Source: SCQP01 sp050747745 (lineage in GTDB: Bacteria; Acidobacteriota; Terriglobia; Terriglobales; SCQP01). From it: a stretch of 64,000 nucleotides of DNA. Below, piece after piece: positions 16,341-24,999 of the stretch. Under the pieces are notes generated by a model. The model was not told where the DNA came from and made no database searches. It worked only from the letters and a program-made list of their open reading frames with translations. Within the stretch, counting starts at the first letter, position 1. Every line of letters starts with the position of its first letter. The translations under genes and the position numbers were made by a program. The DNA lies in contig JBOGKM010000104.1 of assembly GCA_050747745.1 (NCBI GenBank), positions 33,771-97,770 of the forward strand. Direction: 5' to 3'.

Positions 16341-17969
16341 TTATCCGATGCTCAATTTGGCTCCCCGAATGCCCTGCTGGCGCGAGAGTACGTAGTCGAA
16401 AATCACGCGCGAAATGTAGACGGCCGTAAATAAGTTCGCCAGCAGGCCGACGATCAGGGTAACGGCAAATCCCTTGATCGCGCCGGTGCCGAACAGAAAC
16501 AGGAAAATGGCGCTCACGATGGTGGTGACGTGAGTATCCAAAATGGTGATGAAGGCCTGGCGGAAGCCGATGTCCACGGAAGCGGGCACACTTTTCCCAT
16601 GGCGCATCTCCTCGCGTATTCGCTCGAAAATGAGCACGTTGGCGTCAACCGCCATGCCGATGGTCAAAATGATGCCGGCTATTCCCGGCAGCGTGAGGGT
16701 GGCCGAAGCGACGGCCATAAACGCCATCAGAATGACAAGGTTGAGCACCAGGGCGACGACGGCATTGATGCCGGCGCCGTGATAGTAGATCAACATGAAA
16801 CCGGCTACCAGCAGGAAGCCGACAATAGCGGCGAGCACGCCTTCGCGAATGGAATCGGCCCCGAGGGAAGGACCCACGGCTTCGTCTTCCAGGTAGGTAA
16901 TGGAGGCCGGCAGGGCGCCGGAGCGCAGAATCAGGGCTAGATCAGAGGCTTGCTGCTGGGTGAAGTTGCCGGTGATCTGGCCGTTGTCGTCAATGCGCTG
17001 CTGGATGGTGGCATACTCCTGGACCTGGTTGTCGAGCACGATGGCCAGGGGCTGGTTGATGTGGGCGGCGGTGAAATTCCCGAAGCGCTTGCCGGCGGCG
17101 GTGGTGAGGGTGAAGTTCACATCCACGCGGCCGTTCTGGTCCACACCGGCTTCGGCGTCCCGCAGATCGCTGCCGCTGACAGCGGAGCTGCGGGTAACCA
17201 CGTAGTATTCGGCACCGCTGCTTTCGGCACCGCCGATATTTTTGCCGGGCAGAATCACGGCGTTTTCCGGCAGAATGCCGCCGTACTGCGCGCGCGCCGC
17301 CGCCGCGCTGGAAAAGGGCCCGGCCAGGCCCAGCCGCAACTGCAACTGCGCGGTCTCCTGCATGACCTGCTTGACGCGGGCCGGATCGGTCACGCCCGGC
17401 AGCTGCACCAGAATCTGATATGCCCCGAGGCCGTGCTGTTGCACCGTGGGCTCGGTGACGCCCAACGCGTCAATGCGGTTTTTGATGGTTTCGATGGACT
17501 GAGTGAGGGCGCGGCTCTTGATGGTGGATTGCGCCGTCGAGGTCATGTCCATGTAGTAAGCGTTGGTTCCCGCGGGACCGAGGGTATAGTCGGTGCCGAG
17601 ATCGTTCTGCACGGCAGTACGGAAGTCGCCGACGCGGTTCGCGTCGAGGCCGGTAATCTCGATCCGGCCAGGCTGGCCTTGGGGATTGGGCTGCAGAAGC
17701 GAGCTGAAGGCGATGCCTTTGCCGGTAAGATCCTCGCGCAGCCGTTGCATGGCCTGCTGATCCTGGGCGCGCACGGCGTCATCGGCATGCACTTGCAAAA
17801 TCAGGTGGGTGCCACCTTGCAAATCGAGGCCAAGGTGAACGCGGCTGATCATGGAAGTTTTCCAGGACTGCCAACCCAGCCCTTTGGGAATGCCGGTAAT
17901 GGCCAGGATACAGATCACGATGACCACCACGATGAAGACCGACTTGCCGAGAAGGACACGCTTGTTCAT
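16341..17969 (-). CDS. secD: protein translocase subunit SecD
   Basis: 542 residues. An N-terminal helix is followed by 'HLGLDLQGGTHLIL', the P1-domain start. The base region has 'ALTQSIETIKNRIDALGVTEP', then 'LRSGALPASITYLEDEAVGPSLG', and the membrane half has 'GIILTIGMAVDANVLIFERIREE' with the conserved Asp used for proton coupling. It forms the SecDF complex with the next gene and YajC. It begins four bases after yajC ends, consistent with the standard yajC-secD-secF order. Confidence 0.96.
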   Translation of the reverse strand: MNKRVLLGKSVFIVVVIVICILAITGIPKGLGWQSWKTSMISRVHLGLDLQGGTHLILQVHADDAVRAQDQQAMQRLREDLTGKGIAFSSLLQPNPQGQPGRIEITGLDANRVGDFRTAVQNDLGTDYTLGPAGTNAYYMDMTSTAQSTIKSRALTQSIETIKNRIDALGVTEPTVQQHGLGAYQILVQLPGVTDPARVKQVMQETAQLQLRLGLAGPFSSAAAARAQYGGILPENAVILPGKNIGGAESSGAEYYVVTRSSAVSGSDLRDAEAGVDQNGRVDVNFTLTTAAGKRFGNFTAAHINQPLAIVLDNQVQEYATIQQRIDDNGQITGNFTQQQASDLALILRSGALPASITYLEDEAVGPSLGADSIREGVLAAIVGFLLVAGFMLIYYHGAGINAVVALVLNLVILMAFMAVASATLTLPGIAGIILTIGMAVDANVLIFERIREEMRHGKSVPASVDIGFRQAFITILDTHVTTIVSAIFLFLFGTGAIKGFAVTLIVGLLANLFTAVYISRVIFDYVLSRQQGIRGAKLSIG

Positions 17970-17973
17970 GAGG

Positions 17974-18333
17974 CTACCGTGATGCGGTTTTGCCGCTCTG
18001 TTCGCCAGTGATTACCTGGGCGATGGCGGAGCGCACAAACTCCAATTTGATCTGATCGGGAGCAACCCGGAGCTGCAAACTGTCATCTTTGATGCTAATG
18101 ATAGTGCCGCGAATGCCGCCCGAGGTGACGACGCGGTCGCCGGTTTTTAGCTCGCGATGCATTTTCTGGACTTTTTTCTGGCGCCGCTGCACGGGCATGA
18201 TGAGCAGAAAGTAAAAAATCGCGAACACGGCCAAAATCATCACTAGGCCGAGGCCGCCGCCCTCGGCCGGCTGCGCCGCCCACATCGCTGCCAGCGAGGC
18301 AGGCATTCCCGCATTCAACCACGCGATCAACAA
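17974..18333 (-). CDS. yajC: preprotein translocase accessory subunit YajC
   Basis: Small single-pass membrane protein of the SecDF-YajC complex. The single helix 'LGLVMILAVFAIFYFLLIMPV' is followed by 'QRRQKKVQKMHRELKTGDRVVTSGGIRGTI', the family signature. Two TTG codons at 18333 and 18330 follow an AGGAG box by 12-15 bases; ATGs at 18306 and 18285 are alternatives, so the exact start is uncertain. It lies 32 bases downstream of tgt, an arrangement also seen in many Proteobacteria (tgt-yajC-secDF). Confidence 0.92.
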   Translation of the reverse strand: MLIAWLNAGMPASLAAMWAAQPAEGGGLGLVMILAVFAIFYFLLIMPVQRRQKKVQKMHRELKTGDRVVTSGGIRGTIISIKDDSLQLRVAPDQIKLEFVRSAIAQVITGEQSGKTASR

Positions 18334-18365
18334 TTGCTACTCTGGCTCCTGGTCTAGAGATTACT

Positions 18366-19481
18366 TCAGGCAGGGATCTCCCCAAGTTGGATAGCATGAC
18401 GAAGTTGCCGCATGCTGTCAAGGTAGTGGTAGAGATTGTGGTGGGTAAGCAGGATGGCGGCGAGCATTTCGCCGGTCTGGGCGAGGTGGCGTAAATAGGC
18501 ACGGGAATAGCGGGAACATACGCTGCAGGCGCAAGTGGCGTCGAGCGGCTCACGGTCGTCGGCATAGCGGGAGTTGCGGATCACCAGCGGACCGCTGGAG
18601 GTAAAGGCCACCCCGTTGCGGCCATTGCGCGTGGGCAGCACGCAGTCGAACATGTCCACTCCCAATTCCACGTAGCGACGCAACTCGGCAGGGGTGCCCA
18701 CGCCCATGAGGTAGCGCGGTTTATCGGCGGGCAACGACTCCAGTGCTGCCGCCACGGCGGCCTCGCTCAGTTCGCGCGGCTCGCCCACCGAGACGCCGCC
18801 AATCGCATGGCCGGGCAAATCGAGCGCACTCACGCGCTCGGCGGCCTCGCGGCGCAAGTCGGGGAACATACCTCCTTGCACGATGCCGAACAGAGCGCCG
18901 GCCGAGGCCGCGCCCCCGGGCGGCTGCCAAGCCTGACGGCTCCGCTCCAACCAGCGCAGGGTGCGATCGAGGGAGGCGCGTGCCTGATCGAGGGTGGCGG
19001 GCCAGGGAGTGCAGTCGTCCAGCGCCATGCGAATGTCGGACCCCAGCGCCGCCTGAATTTCCATCGCCAGCTCGGGCGTGAGCAAGTGACGGCTGCCATC
19101 GAGGTGGGAGCGGAACTCGGCGCCTTCCTCGTGAATGCGGCTCAGTCCGCCGCCTCCGACTCCCAGGCTGAAGATCTGAAATCCGCCGCTGTCGGTAAGG
19201 ATGGGATGCGGCCAGGCGGCGAAGCGGTGTAGCCCGCCCAGGCGCTGAATGCGTTCGTGACCGGGGCGGAGGTAGAGGTGATAGGCATTGGCAAGGATAA
19301 TTTCCGCCCCCAGCGCCTCCAGCTCCGCCTGCGCGATGCCCTTGACCGTGGCGCGCGTGCCCACGGGCATGAAACAAGGCGTTTCCACCGTGCCGTGAGC
19401 CGTATGTAAGCGCCCCCGGCGCGGCCCCCGAGTCCAGCCCGATAATAGCTCAAAGCGAAAATCCGCCACCGGCGCAGGCAC
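18366..19481 (-). CDS. tgt: tRNA-guanine transglycosylase (queuosine pathway)
   Basis: Exchanges guanine-34 for preQ1 in GUN-anticodon tRNAs. It shows 'FMPVGTRATVKG', the catalytic region 'LTDSGGFQIFSLG', the nucleophile segment 'GVDMFDCVLPTRNGRNG', and the zinc site 'CACSVCSRYSRAYLRHL' (three Cys plus a later His). The start is not certain. A GTG at 19481 lies just past the stop of the YIP1 gene and is preferred, since the family N terminus begins at 'FRFELLSGW'. GTGs at 19469 and 19532 are alternatives, the latter overlapping the previous gene by 46 bases. queDEC lies about 5.5 kb away, so the window holds most preQ1-to-tRNA steps. Confidence 0.95.
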   Translation of the reverse strand: MPAPVADFRFELLSGWTRGPRRGRLHTAHGTVETPCFMPVGTRATVKGIAQAELEALGAEIILANAYHLYLRPGHERIQRLGGLHRFAAWPHPILTDSGGFQIFSLGVGGGGLSRIHEEGAEFRSHLDGSRHLLTPELAMEIQAALGSDIRMALDDCTPWPATLDQARASLDRTLRWLERSRQAWQPPGGAASAGALFGIVQGGMFPDLRREAAERVSALDLPGHAIGGVSVGEPRELSEAAVAAALESLPADKPRYLMGVGTPAELRRYVELGVDMFDCVLPTRNGRNGVAFTSSGPLVIRNSRYADDREPLDATCACSVCSRYSRAYLRHLAQTGEMLAAILLTHHNLYHYLDSMRQLRHAIQLGEIPA

Positions 19482-19486
19482 CAGCG

Positions 19487-20239
19487 CTACAGCGCTGAAA
19501 GGCCTGAAAATATCAGAATGCACAACAACCACAGCGCCACCACCACGCTGGTGGAAGCCCCGACTCGGCCCTTTTTTCCGCCCAGTTTCGCCAGACCGAC
19601 GCCGAGCAGGATTACGGTCCAGATCGCGAATAGGTCAACGTGCGTGCCCAGCGCGTAGAGAAATTTCGAGGTGGTGTTTTTGTCGAGGTAAAAACCGATA
19701 TTGGTGCCCACCAGGTTGGTGAATTGCAGGCTGGTGGGATTGGGTGAGGCCAGCACGACGATGAACTCGATGATCGAATACAGTGTCATCGCCAGGAACG
19801 CGTAGCTGACCATGGCCAGCGATTGCTTGTAATTGGCCTGATAACCGAGCAGAAAATTCGCCAGTCCCAGAAAGATTGCGGCAATGATCAGAATGTAGAT
19901 GATGGTCAGCACCGGGGCGGCCAGGAAGCTGATTTTCATGCCTACCGCCATCACCTTCAGCGTCGTCTGCAACTGAGCCGCCGACAACGCTTGGGTGTTG
20001 GGGCTTTGCGCCAGCGCGGTGCGCGCCATGGTGTAAACGCCAATGCGGTTCACCAAGGTGACGCCAAAGATGAAGCTGATCACTATCTCCACACACCAGC
20101 AGAGAATGAAGTGCGGGTCCTCGGACAGTTCGTTGAAGGTGGCGCCCGGGGAGGCAAACACGCTGAACAGGCGGCTCAGCGATGTGGTGCGTTTGGGCGG
20201 CGCAGTTTTGCCGGTAGCAAGCGGGATATCGGGCGTCAT
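19487..20239 (-). CDS. YIP1 family membrane protein
   Basis: 250 residues. A short polar N terminus contains 'LSRLFSVFASPGATFNELSEDP', typical of the Yip1-domain family (F..P..tf..l...P), followed by about five hydrophobic helices ('FILCWCVEIVISFIFGVTLV', 'ILIIAAIFLGLANFLLG', 'VILLGVGLAKLGG'). The bacterial members have no settled role. It lies between the ABC ATPases and tgt on the same strand, seven bases after the ATPase stop, so it may belong to either transcript. Confidence 0.8.
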   Translation of the reverse strand: MTPDIPLATGKTAPPKRTTSLSRLFSVFASPGATFNELSEDPHFILCWCVEIVISFIFGVTLVNRIGVYTMARTALAQSPNTQALSAAQLQTTLKVMAVGMKISFLAAPVLTIIYILIIAAIFLGLANFLLGYQANYKQSLAMVSYAFLAMTLYSIIEFIVVLASPNPTSLQFTNLVGTNIGFYLDKNTTSKFLYALGTHVDLFAIWTVILLGVGLAKLGGKKGRVGASTSVVVALWLLCILIFSGLSAL

Positions 20240-20246
20240 CTGGAGA

Positions 20247-21083
20247 TTATACGGCGTGGGCGGACTCGGCCGGGGGCCAGGGCAGGCAGGCGGCCAGGAG
20301 TTGGCGCGTCAGCTCGGCCTGTGGCGCGGCCAGCACCGCGGCGGTGGGACCGGTTTCGACAATGCGTGCGCCTCCGGCGCCGGGTGCAAGCACGGCGAGG
20401 CGTTGCGCCCAGGCCGCCACCTGGGGCAACTGATGGGAGACCAGCAGGCAGGCGAGGCCTTGGGCGCGTTGCAGCGCAAGCAACTGGGCCAGCACCTGGG
20501 AGCCGGTGGCCGCATCGAGGGCGGCCACCGGCTCGTCGGCGACCAGCAAGCAAGGGCCGGGCGCCAGGGCGCGCGCCAGGGCCACGCGCTGCCGCTGACC
20601 GCCGCTGAGCTGGTGCGGCCAACGGCCGGCCAGATCGGGCGCGAGGCCGGCGCGTTCGAGCCAGGGGGCGGCCTGGCGCGCTCGCCAAGCCTGGCGGCGA
20701 GCGCCCCATCGGCGGCATCCGGGCCGGTAGCCCTGGATTTCGAGGCCCTCGCACACGATAGCCGCCACGGTGTGCTGTGGATCGAGCGCGCGTTGGGGAT
20801 CCTGCTGGACCCATCCCAGGCGGGCGCGCAGCCGCCGCAACTCCGCGCGGTTCAGGCGCGCCAAGGGGCGGCCCTCGACCCAGACCTCACCTTCGGCGGC
20901 GGGGATCAAGCCCAGGGCCAGGCGCGCCAAGGTGGTTTTGCCTGCTCCGGATGGTCCCACCACGGCTAGGGTTTCGCCCGCAGCCAGGCGCAGCGAGATG
21001 CCGCGCACAATCCACCGCCCCCCCGCTCGCGCCCCCACGCCGCGCAGCTCCAGCACAGCTGAGGGCGCTGCCGCCGCCGTCAT
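20247..21083 (-). CDS. Opp/Dpp-type ABC transporter ATPase (second of a pair)
   Basis: Walker A 'GPSGAGKT' (about 43-50), 'LGWVQQDPQRALDPQHTV' (the P..LnP motif of peptide/nickel importers), signature 'LSGGQRQRVALARALA' and Walker B 'LLVADEPVAALD'. The ATG at 21083 overlaps the stop of the first ATPase in an ATGA arrangement, so the pair is translationally coupled. Such DppD/DppF pairs normally act with two permeases and a solute-binding protein; none is encoded nearby. Substrate unknown. Confidence 0.88.
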   Translation of the reverse strand: MTAAAAPSAVLELRGVGARAGGRWIVRGISLRLAAGETLAVVGPSGAGKTTLARLALGLIPAAEGEVWVEGRPLARLNRAELRRLRARLGWVQQDPQRALDPQHTVAAIVCEGLEIQGYRPGCRRWGARRQAWRARQAAPWLERAGLAPDLAGRWPHQLSGGQRQRVALARALAPGPCLLVADEPVAALDAATGSQVLAQLLALQRAQGLACLLVSHQLPQVAAWAQRLAVLAPGAGGARIVETGPTAAVLAAPQAELTRQLLAACLPWPPAESAHAV

Positions 21084-21826
21084 GTCCGGCTCCAACCCGG
21101 CTGTTGCCGCACCAGCGCAGCGGTGTAGGCCGATTGCGGGCGGGTAAACACGCGCGCCACAGTTCCCTGCTCGACCACGCTGCCAGCGCGCAGCACCACC
21201 ACCTGCTCGGCTATTTGCGCCGCCGCCGCCAAATCGTGCGTGACCCAGAGCAGGCCAAAACCGCTGCTGCGGCTCAGGTGCGCGATCAAGGCCAGCAATT
21301 GTGCCTGGTGCAGCGGATCCAGCGCCGAGGTGGGTTCATCGGCCAGCAGCATCTGCGGTCTGCGCGCCAGGGCCATCGCGATCAATAGCCGCTGCTGCAT
21401 GCCGCCGGACCACTGGTGGGGATAGGAGTCGTGAGGGGCGTCGGCCAGGCCGGCCTGCGCCCATAACTGTTGAACGCGGGCGGGAACCGAGCCGCCAGGC
21501 AGGCACTCGCGCAGGTGGGCCGCGGCGGTGCGACGTGGATCCAGTGCCGCCGATGGTTCCTGGGGAATCAGCGCCAGCTCGCGCCGGCGCAGACGGCGCC
21601 ACTCTGCGGGCGTACAGTCCAGGAGGTTGCGCCTTTGCCAGTCCACCCTCCCGGCGACCCGCATTTCCGGCGGCAGCAGCCCCAGGCAGGCGCCCAGCAG
21701 CGTCGTCTTGCCGCTCCCCGACTCGCCCACCAGGGCCACCGCCGCGCCGCCGGACACCTCGAGCGACACCTCGCGCAGCAACTGCCGCCCCGCCACGCTC
21801 ACGCTCAGATTTTCGATCCGCAGCAT
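21080..21826 (-). CDS. Opp/Dpp-type ABC transporter ATPase (first of a pair)
   Basis: 248 residues from the ATG at 21826 ('MLRIENLSVSV'). Walker A is 'GESGSGKTT', the Q-loop 'LALIPQEPSAALDPRRT', the signature 'WSGGMQQRLLIAMALA', Walker B 'LLADEPTSALD', and the switch 'WVTHD'. A long upstream in-frame extension overlaps the hydrolase gene and is not coding-like. It is coupled to the following ATPase by a four-base overlap. The hydrolase stop is 11 bases upstream, so the three genes probably form one transcript. Confidence 0.88.
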   Translation of the reverse strand: MLRIENLSVSVAGRQLLREVSLEVSGGAAVALVGESGSGKTTLLGACLGLLPPEMRVAGRVDWQRRNLLDCTPAEWRRLRRRELALIPQEPSAALDPRRTAAAHLRECLPGGSVPARVQQLWAQAGLADAPHDSYPHQWSGGMQQRLLIAMALARRPQMLLADEPTSALDPLHQAQLLALIAHLSRSSGFGLLWVTHDLAAAAQIAEQVVVLRAGSVVEQGTVARVFTRPQSAYTAALVRQQPGWSRT

Positions 21827-21837
21827 CGCTATTGCCC

Positions 21838-22899
21838 CTATAAGTTCCGCCGCAGGAAGCGGGCCATCAGCCAGGCATCGGCAAATTTGAAGGGGAAACG
21901 GCCAATGGTGTAATGGCCGCAGGGCAGCGCCTGCGCCTTGTAATTCAGCCCCATGCGCGCAAACCGCTGCACCACCTCGCGGGAGAACTCGGGCAGAAAA
22001 CAGGGATCGTATCGCGCCCACAGCAGCAAGCTGCGTTTGGGCGCGATACGGTCGACAGCGGCGAACCGTTCCAGGTAGCTGGCCGGGCTGATGCTGCGCC
22101 ACGCCTCGCGCAACTCGTCCTGGCTGATATACGGTTCCAAGCTGCGGCGGACGTGGCTGGTCGCCAGACCGGTCCAGACGACGTCGCCAAAATACAGCGA
22201 GATATGGTTGAACACATTGACGCGCAAGCGGGGCTCATGCGCGCTTGCCAGTAAGGCGTAGCAGGAACCGAGGCTGGTACCGACAATGCCCAGCGAGGCG
22301 TAGCCCTGGGACTGCAGCCAGTCCAGGCTGGCGCGGATATCGCACACCGCCTGGCGGGCAGCATGGATGGTGCGGCCGATGTTGGCATCCACGGTGTATT
22401 CGGCGCGTTTCAGCTCCGCCGGCATGCGGCGGTCATGGTAAGGCATGCTCAGCCGCAACGCGCTCACGCCCGCACGCTGAAAAATGCGACTGAGTCCCAC
22501 ATGGCTTTGGCCATCGGCGTTCCATTGCGCGATCACCACCACCGCGCGTTTTTTGGCGCCGTCAGCCGGGAGCCACCGTCCCCAGACGGTCTGATTTTCC
22601 GGCCAGGGCGTCGCCACCGGCGAAGGAAACCGCAACCATTCCCCCTCCCGCCGGTAATCGGTCACGCGGGGATAGGAAAAAAACGCTTCACTCTTGCCCA
22701 GCACGCGCTCGTTCCATTGCCGCAGGCCGGGCACGGCGCCGGCCGCCAGCGTGCCCGGCGGCCAGGCGGTCAAGCCGTTCATGGGCGTCCGGCGCAGCCA
22801 CTCCCCGCCCCAGGCAAACGGGGTCACGCGGCGATTTTGATCTACGCGATTGAGCCGCTGTTCCCAGCCCAGGATGAGGTTGGCGTAAGGATGCGGCAC
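21838..22899 (-). CDS. alpha/beta hydrolase, esterase-like
   Basis: 353 residues from a GTG. The C-terminal two thirds show an alpha/beta-hydrolase core: nucleophile elbow 'GTSLGS' (Gly-x-Ser-x-Gly) in 'GIVGTSLGSCYALLASA', a likely acid in 'WARYDPCFLPE' and the catalytic His in 'PCGHYTIG'. The N-terminal ~110 residues are less typical and may form a lid or cap. There is no signal peptide, so it is probably cytoplasmic. Substrate unknown; its position upstream of two importer ATPases hints at processing of an imported ester or peptide, which is speculative. Confidence 0.8.
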   Translation of the reverse strand: MPHPYANLILGWEQRLNRVDQNRRVTPFAWGGEWLRRTPMNGLTAWPPGTLAAGAVPGLRQWNERVLGKSEAFFSYPRVTDYRREGEWLRFPSPVATPWPENQTVWGRWLPADGAKKRAVVVIAQWNADGQSHVGLSRIFQRAGVSALRLSMPYHDRRMPAELKRAEYTVDANIGRTIHAARQAVCDIRASLDWLQSQGYASLGIVGTSLGSCYALLASAHEPRLRVNVFNHISLYFGDVVWTGLATSHVRRSLEPYISQDELREAWRSISPASYLERFAAVDRIAPKRSLLLWARYDPCFLPEFSREVVQRFARMGLNYKAQALPCGHYTIGRFPFKFADAWLMARFLRRNL

Positions 22900-23023
22900 C
22901 GGAGAATCAGTAACCTCAGTTTGGCATGCGGCTTGCAGTCGGTCAATATAGAGGGGACGTGAGGCGGCCTGAAAACAAGCTACACTGGCCTAGTTTCGCG
23001 TACTTTTTACGCACGGAGGAAAT
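22900..23023 (+). promoter_or_regulatory. divergent intergenic region upstream of BON lipoprotein gene
   Basis: This 124-base gap lies between a minus-strand hydrolase gene and the plus-strand BON gene. A small hairpin GCGTA-CTTTT-TACGC (22998-23012) ends two bases before a strong ribosome-binding site GGAGGA (23015-23020). The stem could modulate initiation. A TATAGA hexamer occurs at 22947-22952, but no matching -35 is at the usual spacing, so I do not place the promoter. Confidence 0.35.
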
Positions 23024-23926
23024 ATGCCCTACCGCAATTGGACTGCGGCCGGCGCCGCGGTGCTGGTGGCGCTGGCCATGGCCGGCTGTTCGAAGAGCAA
23101 CGCCGGCAGCCAGGACCAGGCGATTACCCAGGTGGTGCAGAAAAAACTGAACGCCGATACTGCGCTAGCCGGCGACAATATCACAGCCTCGACCCAGAAT
23201 GGCGTAGTCACGCTCACGGGCACGGTGACCAGCAACGCGGCGCGCGCCGCCGCCGCCCAGGACGCGCGACTGCCGGGCGTGACGCAGGTGGACGACGAAA
23301 TTGCCACCAACACGCCCGCCACCGACGCCAGCATGCGCCGGGGCCAGGCGCCCGACGCCGCAGCCGCAACTGCGCCGGCGGCTCCCGCGCCGCCGGCTAC
23401 GGTAGAGATTTCCAGCGGTCGCACCCTGTCGGTTCGCCTGGCGCAGGCGCTGAGCTCCTCCCATGCGCAGGCCGGTCAAAGCTGGCAAGGTCAGGTATCC
23501 AAACCGCTGCTGGTGAACGGGCAAATCGCGATTCCGCAAGGCGCCGCGGTGGACGGAACGATCGTGGCGGCCGATGCAGCAGGGCATTTCAAGGGAGAGT
23601 CGCGGCTGGTGCTCAAGCTGACCACGCTGGAATTCGACGGCTCTTCTTATGATTTATCCAGCCGTGAGCTGGTGCGTGAAAGCAGCAGCCGCGGCAAAAA
23701 CAGCGCCGAGAAAATCGGCGGCGGAGCGGCCCTGGGTGCGCTGATCGGCGCACTCGCCGGACACGGCAAAGGCGCCGCGATCGGCGCTGCGGCTGGCGCG
23801 GGTACAGGCACCGCGGTACAGGCGTTCACCAAGGCGGCTGCAGTCAATCTGGCCGCGGAAACTGTGCTGAACTTTACCCTGTCGGCGCCCTTGAAAGTGG
23901 TTCCGGCCGCCGCCGTCCGCCAGTAA
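23024..23926 (+). CDS. BON-domain lipoprotein with glycine-zipper region
   Basis: 300 residues. Lipoprotein signal with lipobox 'LAMAGC' (Cys22). A BON domain at ~30-95 ('ITQVVQKKLNADTALAGDNITASTQ' start, 'GVVTLTGTVTSNAAR') is a fold thought to bind membranes or phospholipids. After an Ala/Pro linker, a beta-rich region carries 'TLSVRLAQALSSSHAQAGQ' and 'IPQGAAVDGTIV'. A Gly/Ala zipper then follows ('GGGAALGALIGALAGHGKGA') that may insert in a membrane. Likely an envelope-stress or outer-membrane maintenance protein. It has a strong ribosome-binding site and is apparently transcribed alone, facing a convergent TPR gene 14 bases on. Confidence 0.85.
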   Translation: MPYRNWTAAGAAVLVALAMAGCSKSNAGSQDQAITQVVQKKLNADTALAGDNITASTQNGVVTLTGTVTSNAARAAAAQDARLPGVTQVDDEIATNTPATDASMRRGQAPDAAAATAPAAPAPPATVEISSGRTLSVRLAQALSSSHAQAGQSWQGQVSKPLLVNGQIAIPQGAAVDGTIVAADAAGHFKGESRLVLKLTTLEFDGSSYDLSSRELVRESSSRGKNSAEKIGGGAALGALIGALAGHGKGAAIGAAAGAGTGTAVQAFTKAAAVNLAAETVLNFTLSAPLKVVPAAAVRQ

Positions 23927-23940
23927 AAAGGCCGCCAGCG

Positions 23941-24999
23941 CTATTCGCCTCCGCCTAACTGTTGCAGCGCCGCTTTTGCAGTGGCAGCATTTTGGGTGTT
24001 GGGCGCCAACTGAATCACCTTTTGCAGGGCCTCCTTGGTTCCGGGAACCGGAAGCATCTTGTTGGTTTTCGGGTCGGTACCAGCCTGGCCGAGCAGCGAC
24101 ATGGCGTCTTCATACCAGGCGTCGGCATCGCTCGGATCCAACTTGGTGACCTTGTCGAAAGCCGCCGAAGCCCCCTTGAGGTCGCCCTTGTTCATCAGCA
24201 CCACGCCCTCGTTGTAAATGGCCATTTTGGCTGCCGTCGGATCCATCTGCGCCGCCTTGTTGTAAGCTGCGGCCGCGCCCGCAGTATCGCCAGCCTCGGC
24301 CAGCGCCGAGCCCATGTTGATTTCGTAACCGGCGTCGGTCGGCTTGAGCGCAATCGCCTTGGCATAGGCGTCAGCAGCCTGCTTGTACTGCTTGGCCCCG
24401 GCGTAGTCAGCCGCCAAGTTGGCGTAGATGATGTCGTGCGTTTGATCGATCGCCACCGCTTGTTGCATCACTGCAATTGCCTGGGTGTACTGCTTGGCGT
24501 CCACCAACTGCTTATTTTGCGCCAGCAACGTGTTGAGCTTGCCAAACTTGGCGTTCTTTGCTTCCGCCTTCGTCTTGCGCGCCTTGTAGGCGGCGGCTTC
24601 CTCGGCGGACATGCCCTTGGGCGGCGGGCCGCCGGATTCGGCAGCGGCAATGACCGCCAAATTGACGGGGACGTTGTACATTTTCCCCGCCTCCAGCGCC
24701 ATGCCGTCATGCACGTCAATGCTTTGCCCCATGCTGGACATCACGCTCATGTTGTAGGTGCCACCGGGGACGTATCGGCTTTCAAACTGGCCCTTTTTGT
24801 TGGCCTTGAATTTGACAGGATTTTTGCCGTTGGACGGGGTTAGGGTGATCTGCGCATTGGGCAGCGGCTTGTTGTTCAACCCGATCACTTCGCCCTTCAC
24901 ACCCGCATATTGCTGTTGCGCCGCGGCCGGCAGCACAGCCAACCACAGCACCAGCAGCGCCGCTCCGCCCAGCCAGCCCAAACGTTCGATGGTTTTCAT
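23941..24999 (-). CDS. secreted TPR protein with carboxypeptidase-regulatory-like domain
   Basis: 352 residues. Signal peptide ('LGGAALLVLWLAVLPAAAQ'), then a beta-sandwich CarboxypepD-regulatory-like domain (~30-115; 'GVKGEVIGLNNKPLPNAQITLT', closing with 'YNVPVNLAVI'). A short charged linker leads into about four TPR units ('AIAVMQQAVAIDQ', 'AADAYAKAIALKP', 'AAAAYNKAAQMDP', 'ASAAFDKVTKLDP'). This two-part layout is widespread in Acidobacteriota; its role is not established. Its ATG overlaps the queC stop (ATGA), so it is translated together with a queuosine gene, an odd pairing. Confidence 0.85.
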   Translation of the reverse strand: MKTIERLGWLGGAALLVLWLAVLPAAAQQQYAGVKGEVIGLNNKPLPNAQITLTPSNGKNPVKFKANKKGQFESRYVPGGTYNMSVMSSMGQSIDVHDGMALEAGKMYNVPVNLAVIAAAESGGPPPKGMSAEEAAAYKARKTKAEAKNAKFGKLNTLLAQNKQLVDAKQYTQAIAVMQQAVAIDQTHDIIYANLAADYAGAKQYKQAADAYAKAIALKPTDAGYEINMGSALAEAGDTAGAAAAYNKAAQMDPTAAKMAIYNEGVVLMNKGDLKGASAAFDKVTKLDPSDADAWYEDAMSLLGQAGTDPKTNKMLPVPGTKEALQKVIQLAPNTQNAATAKAALQQLGGGE

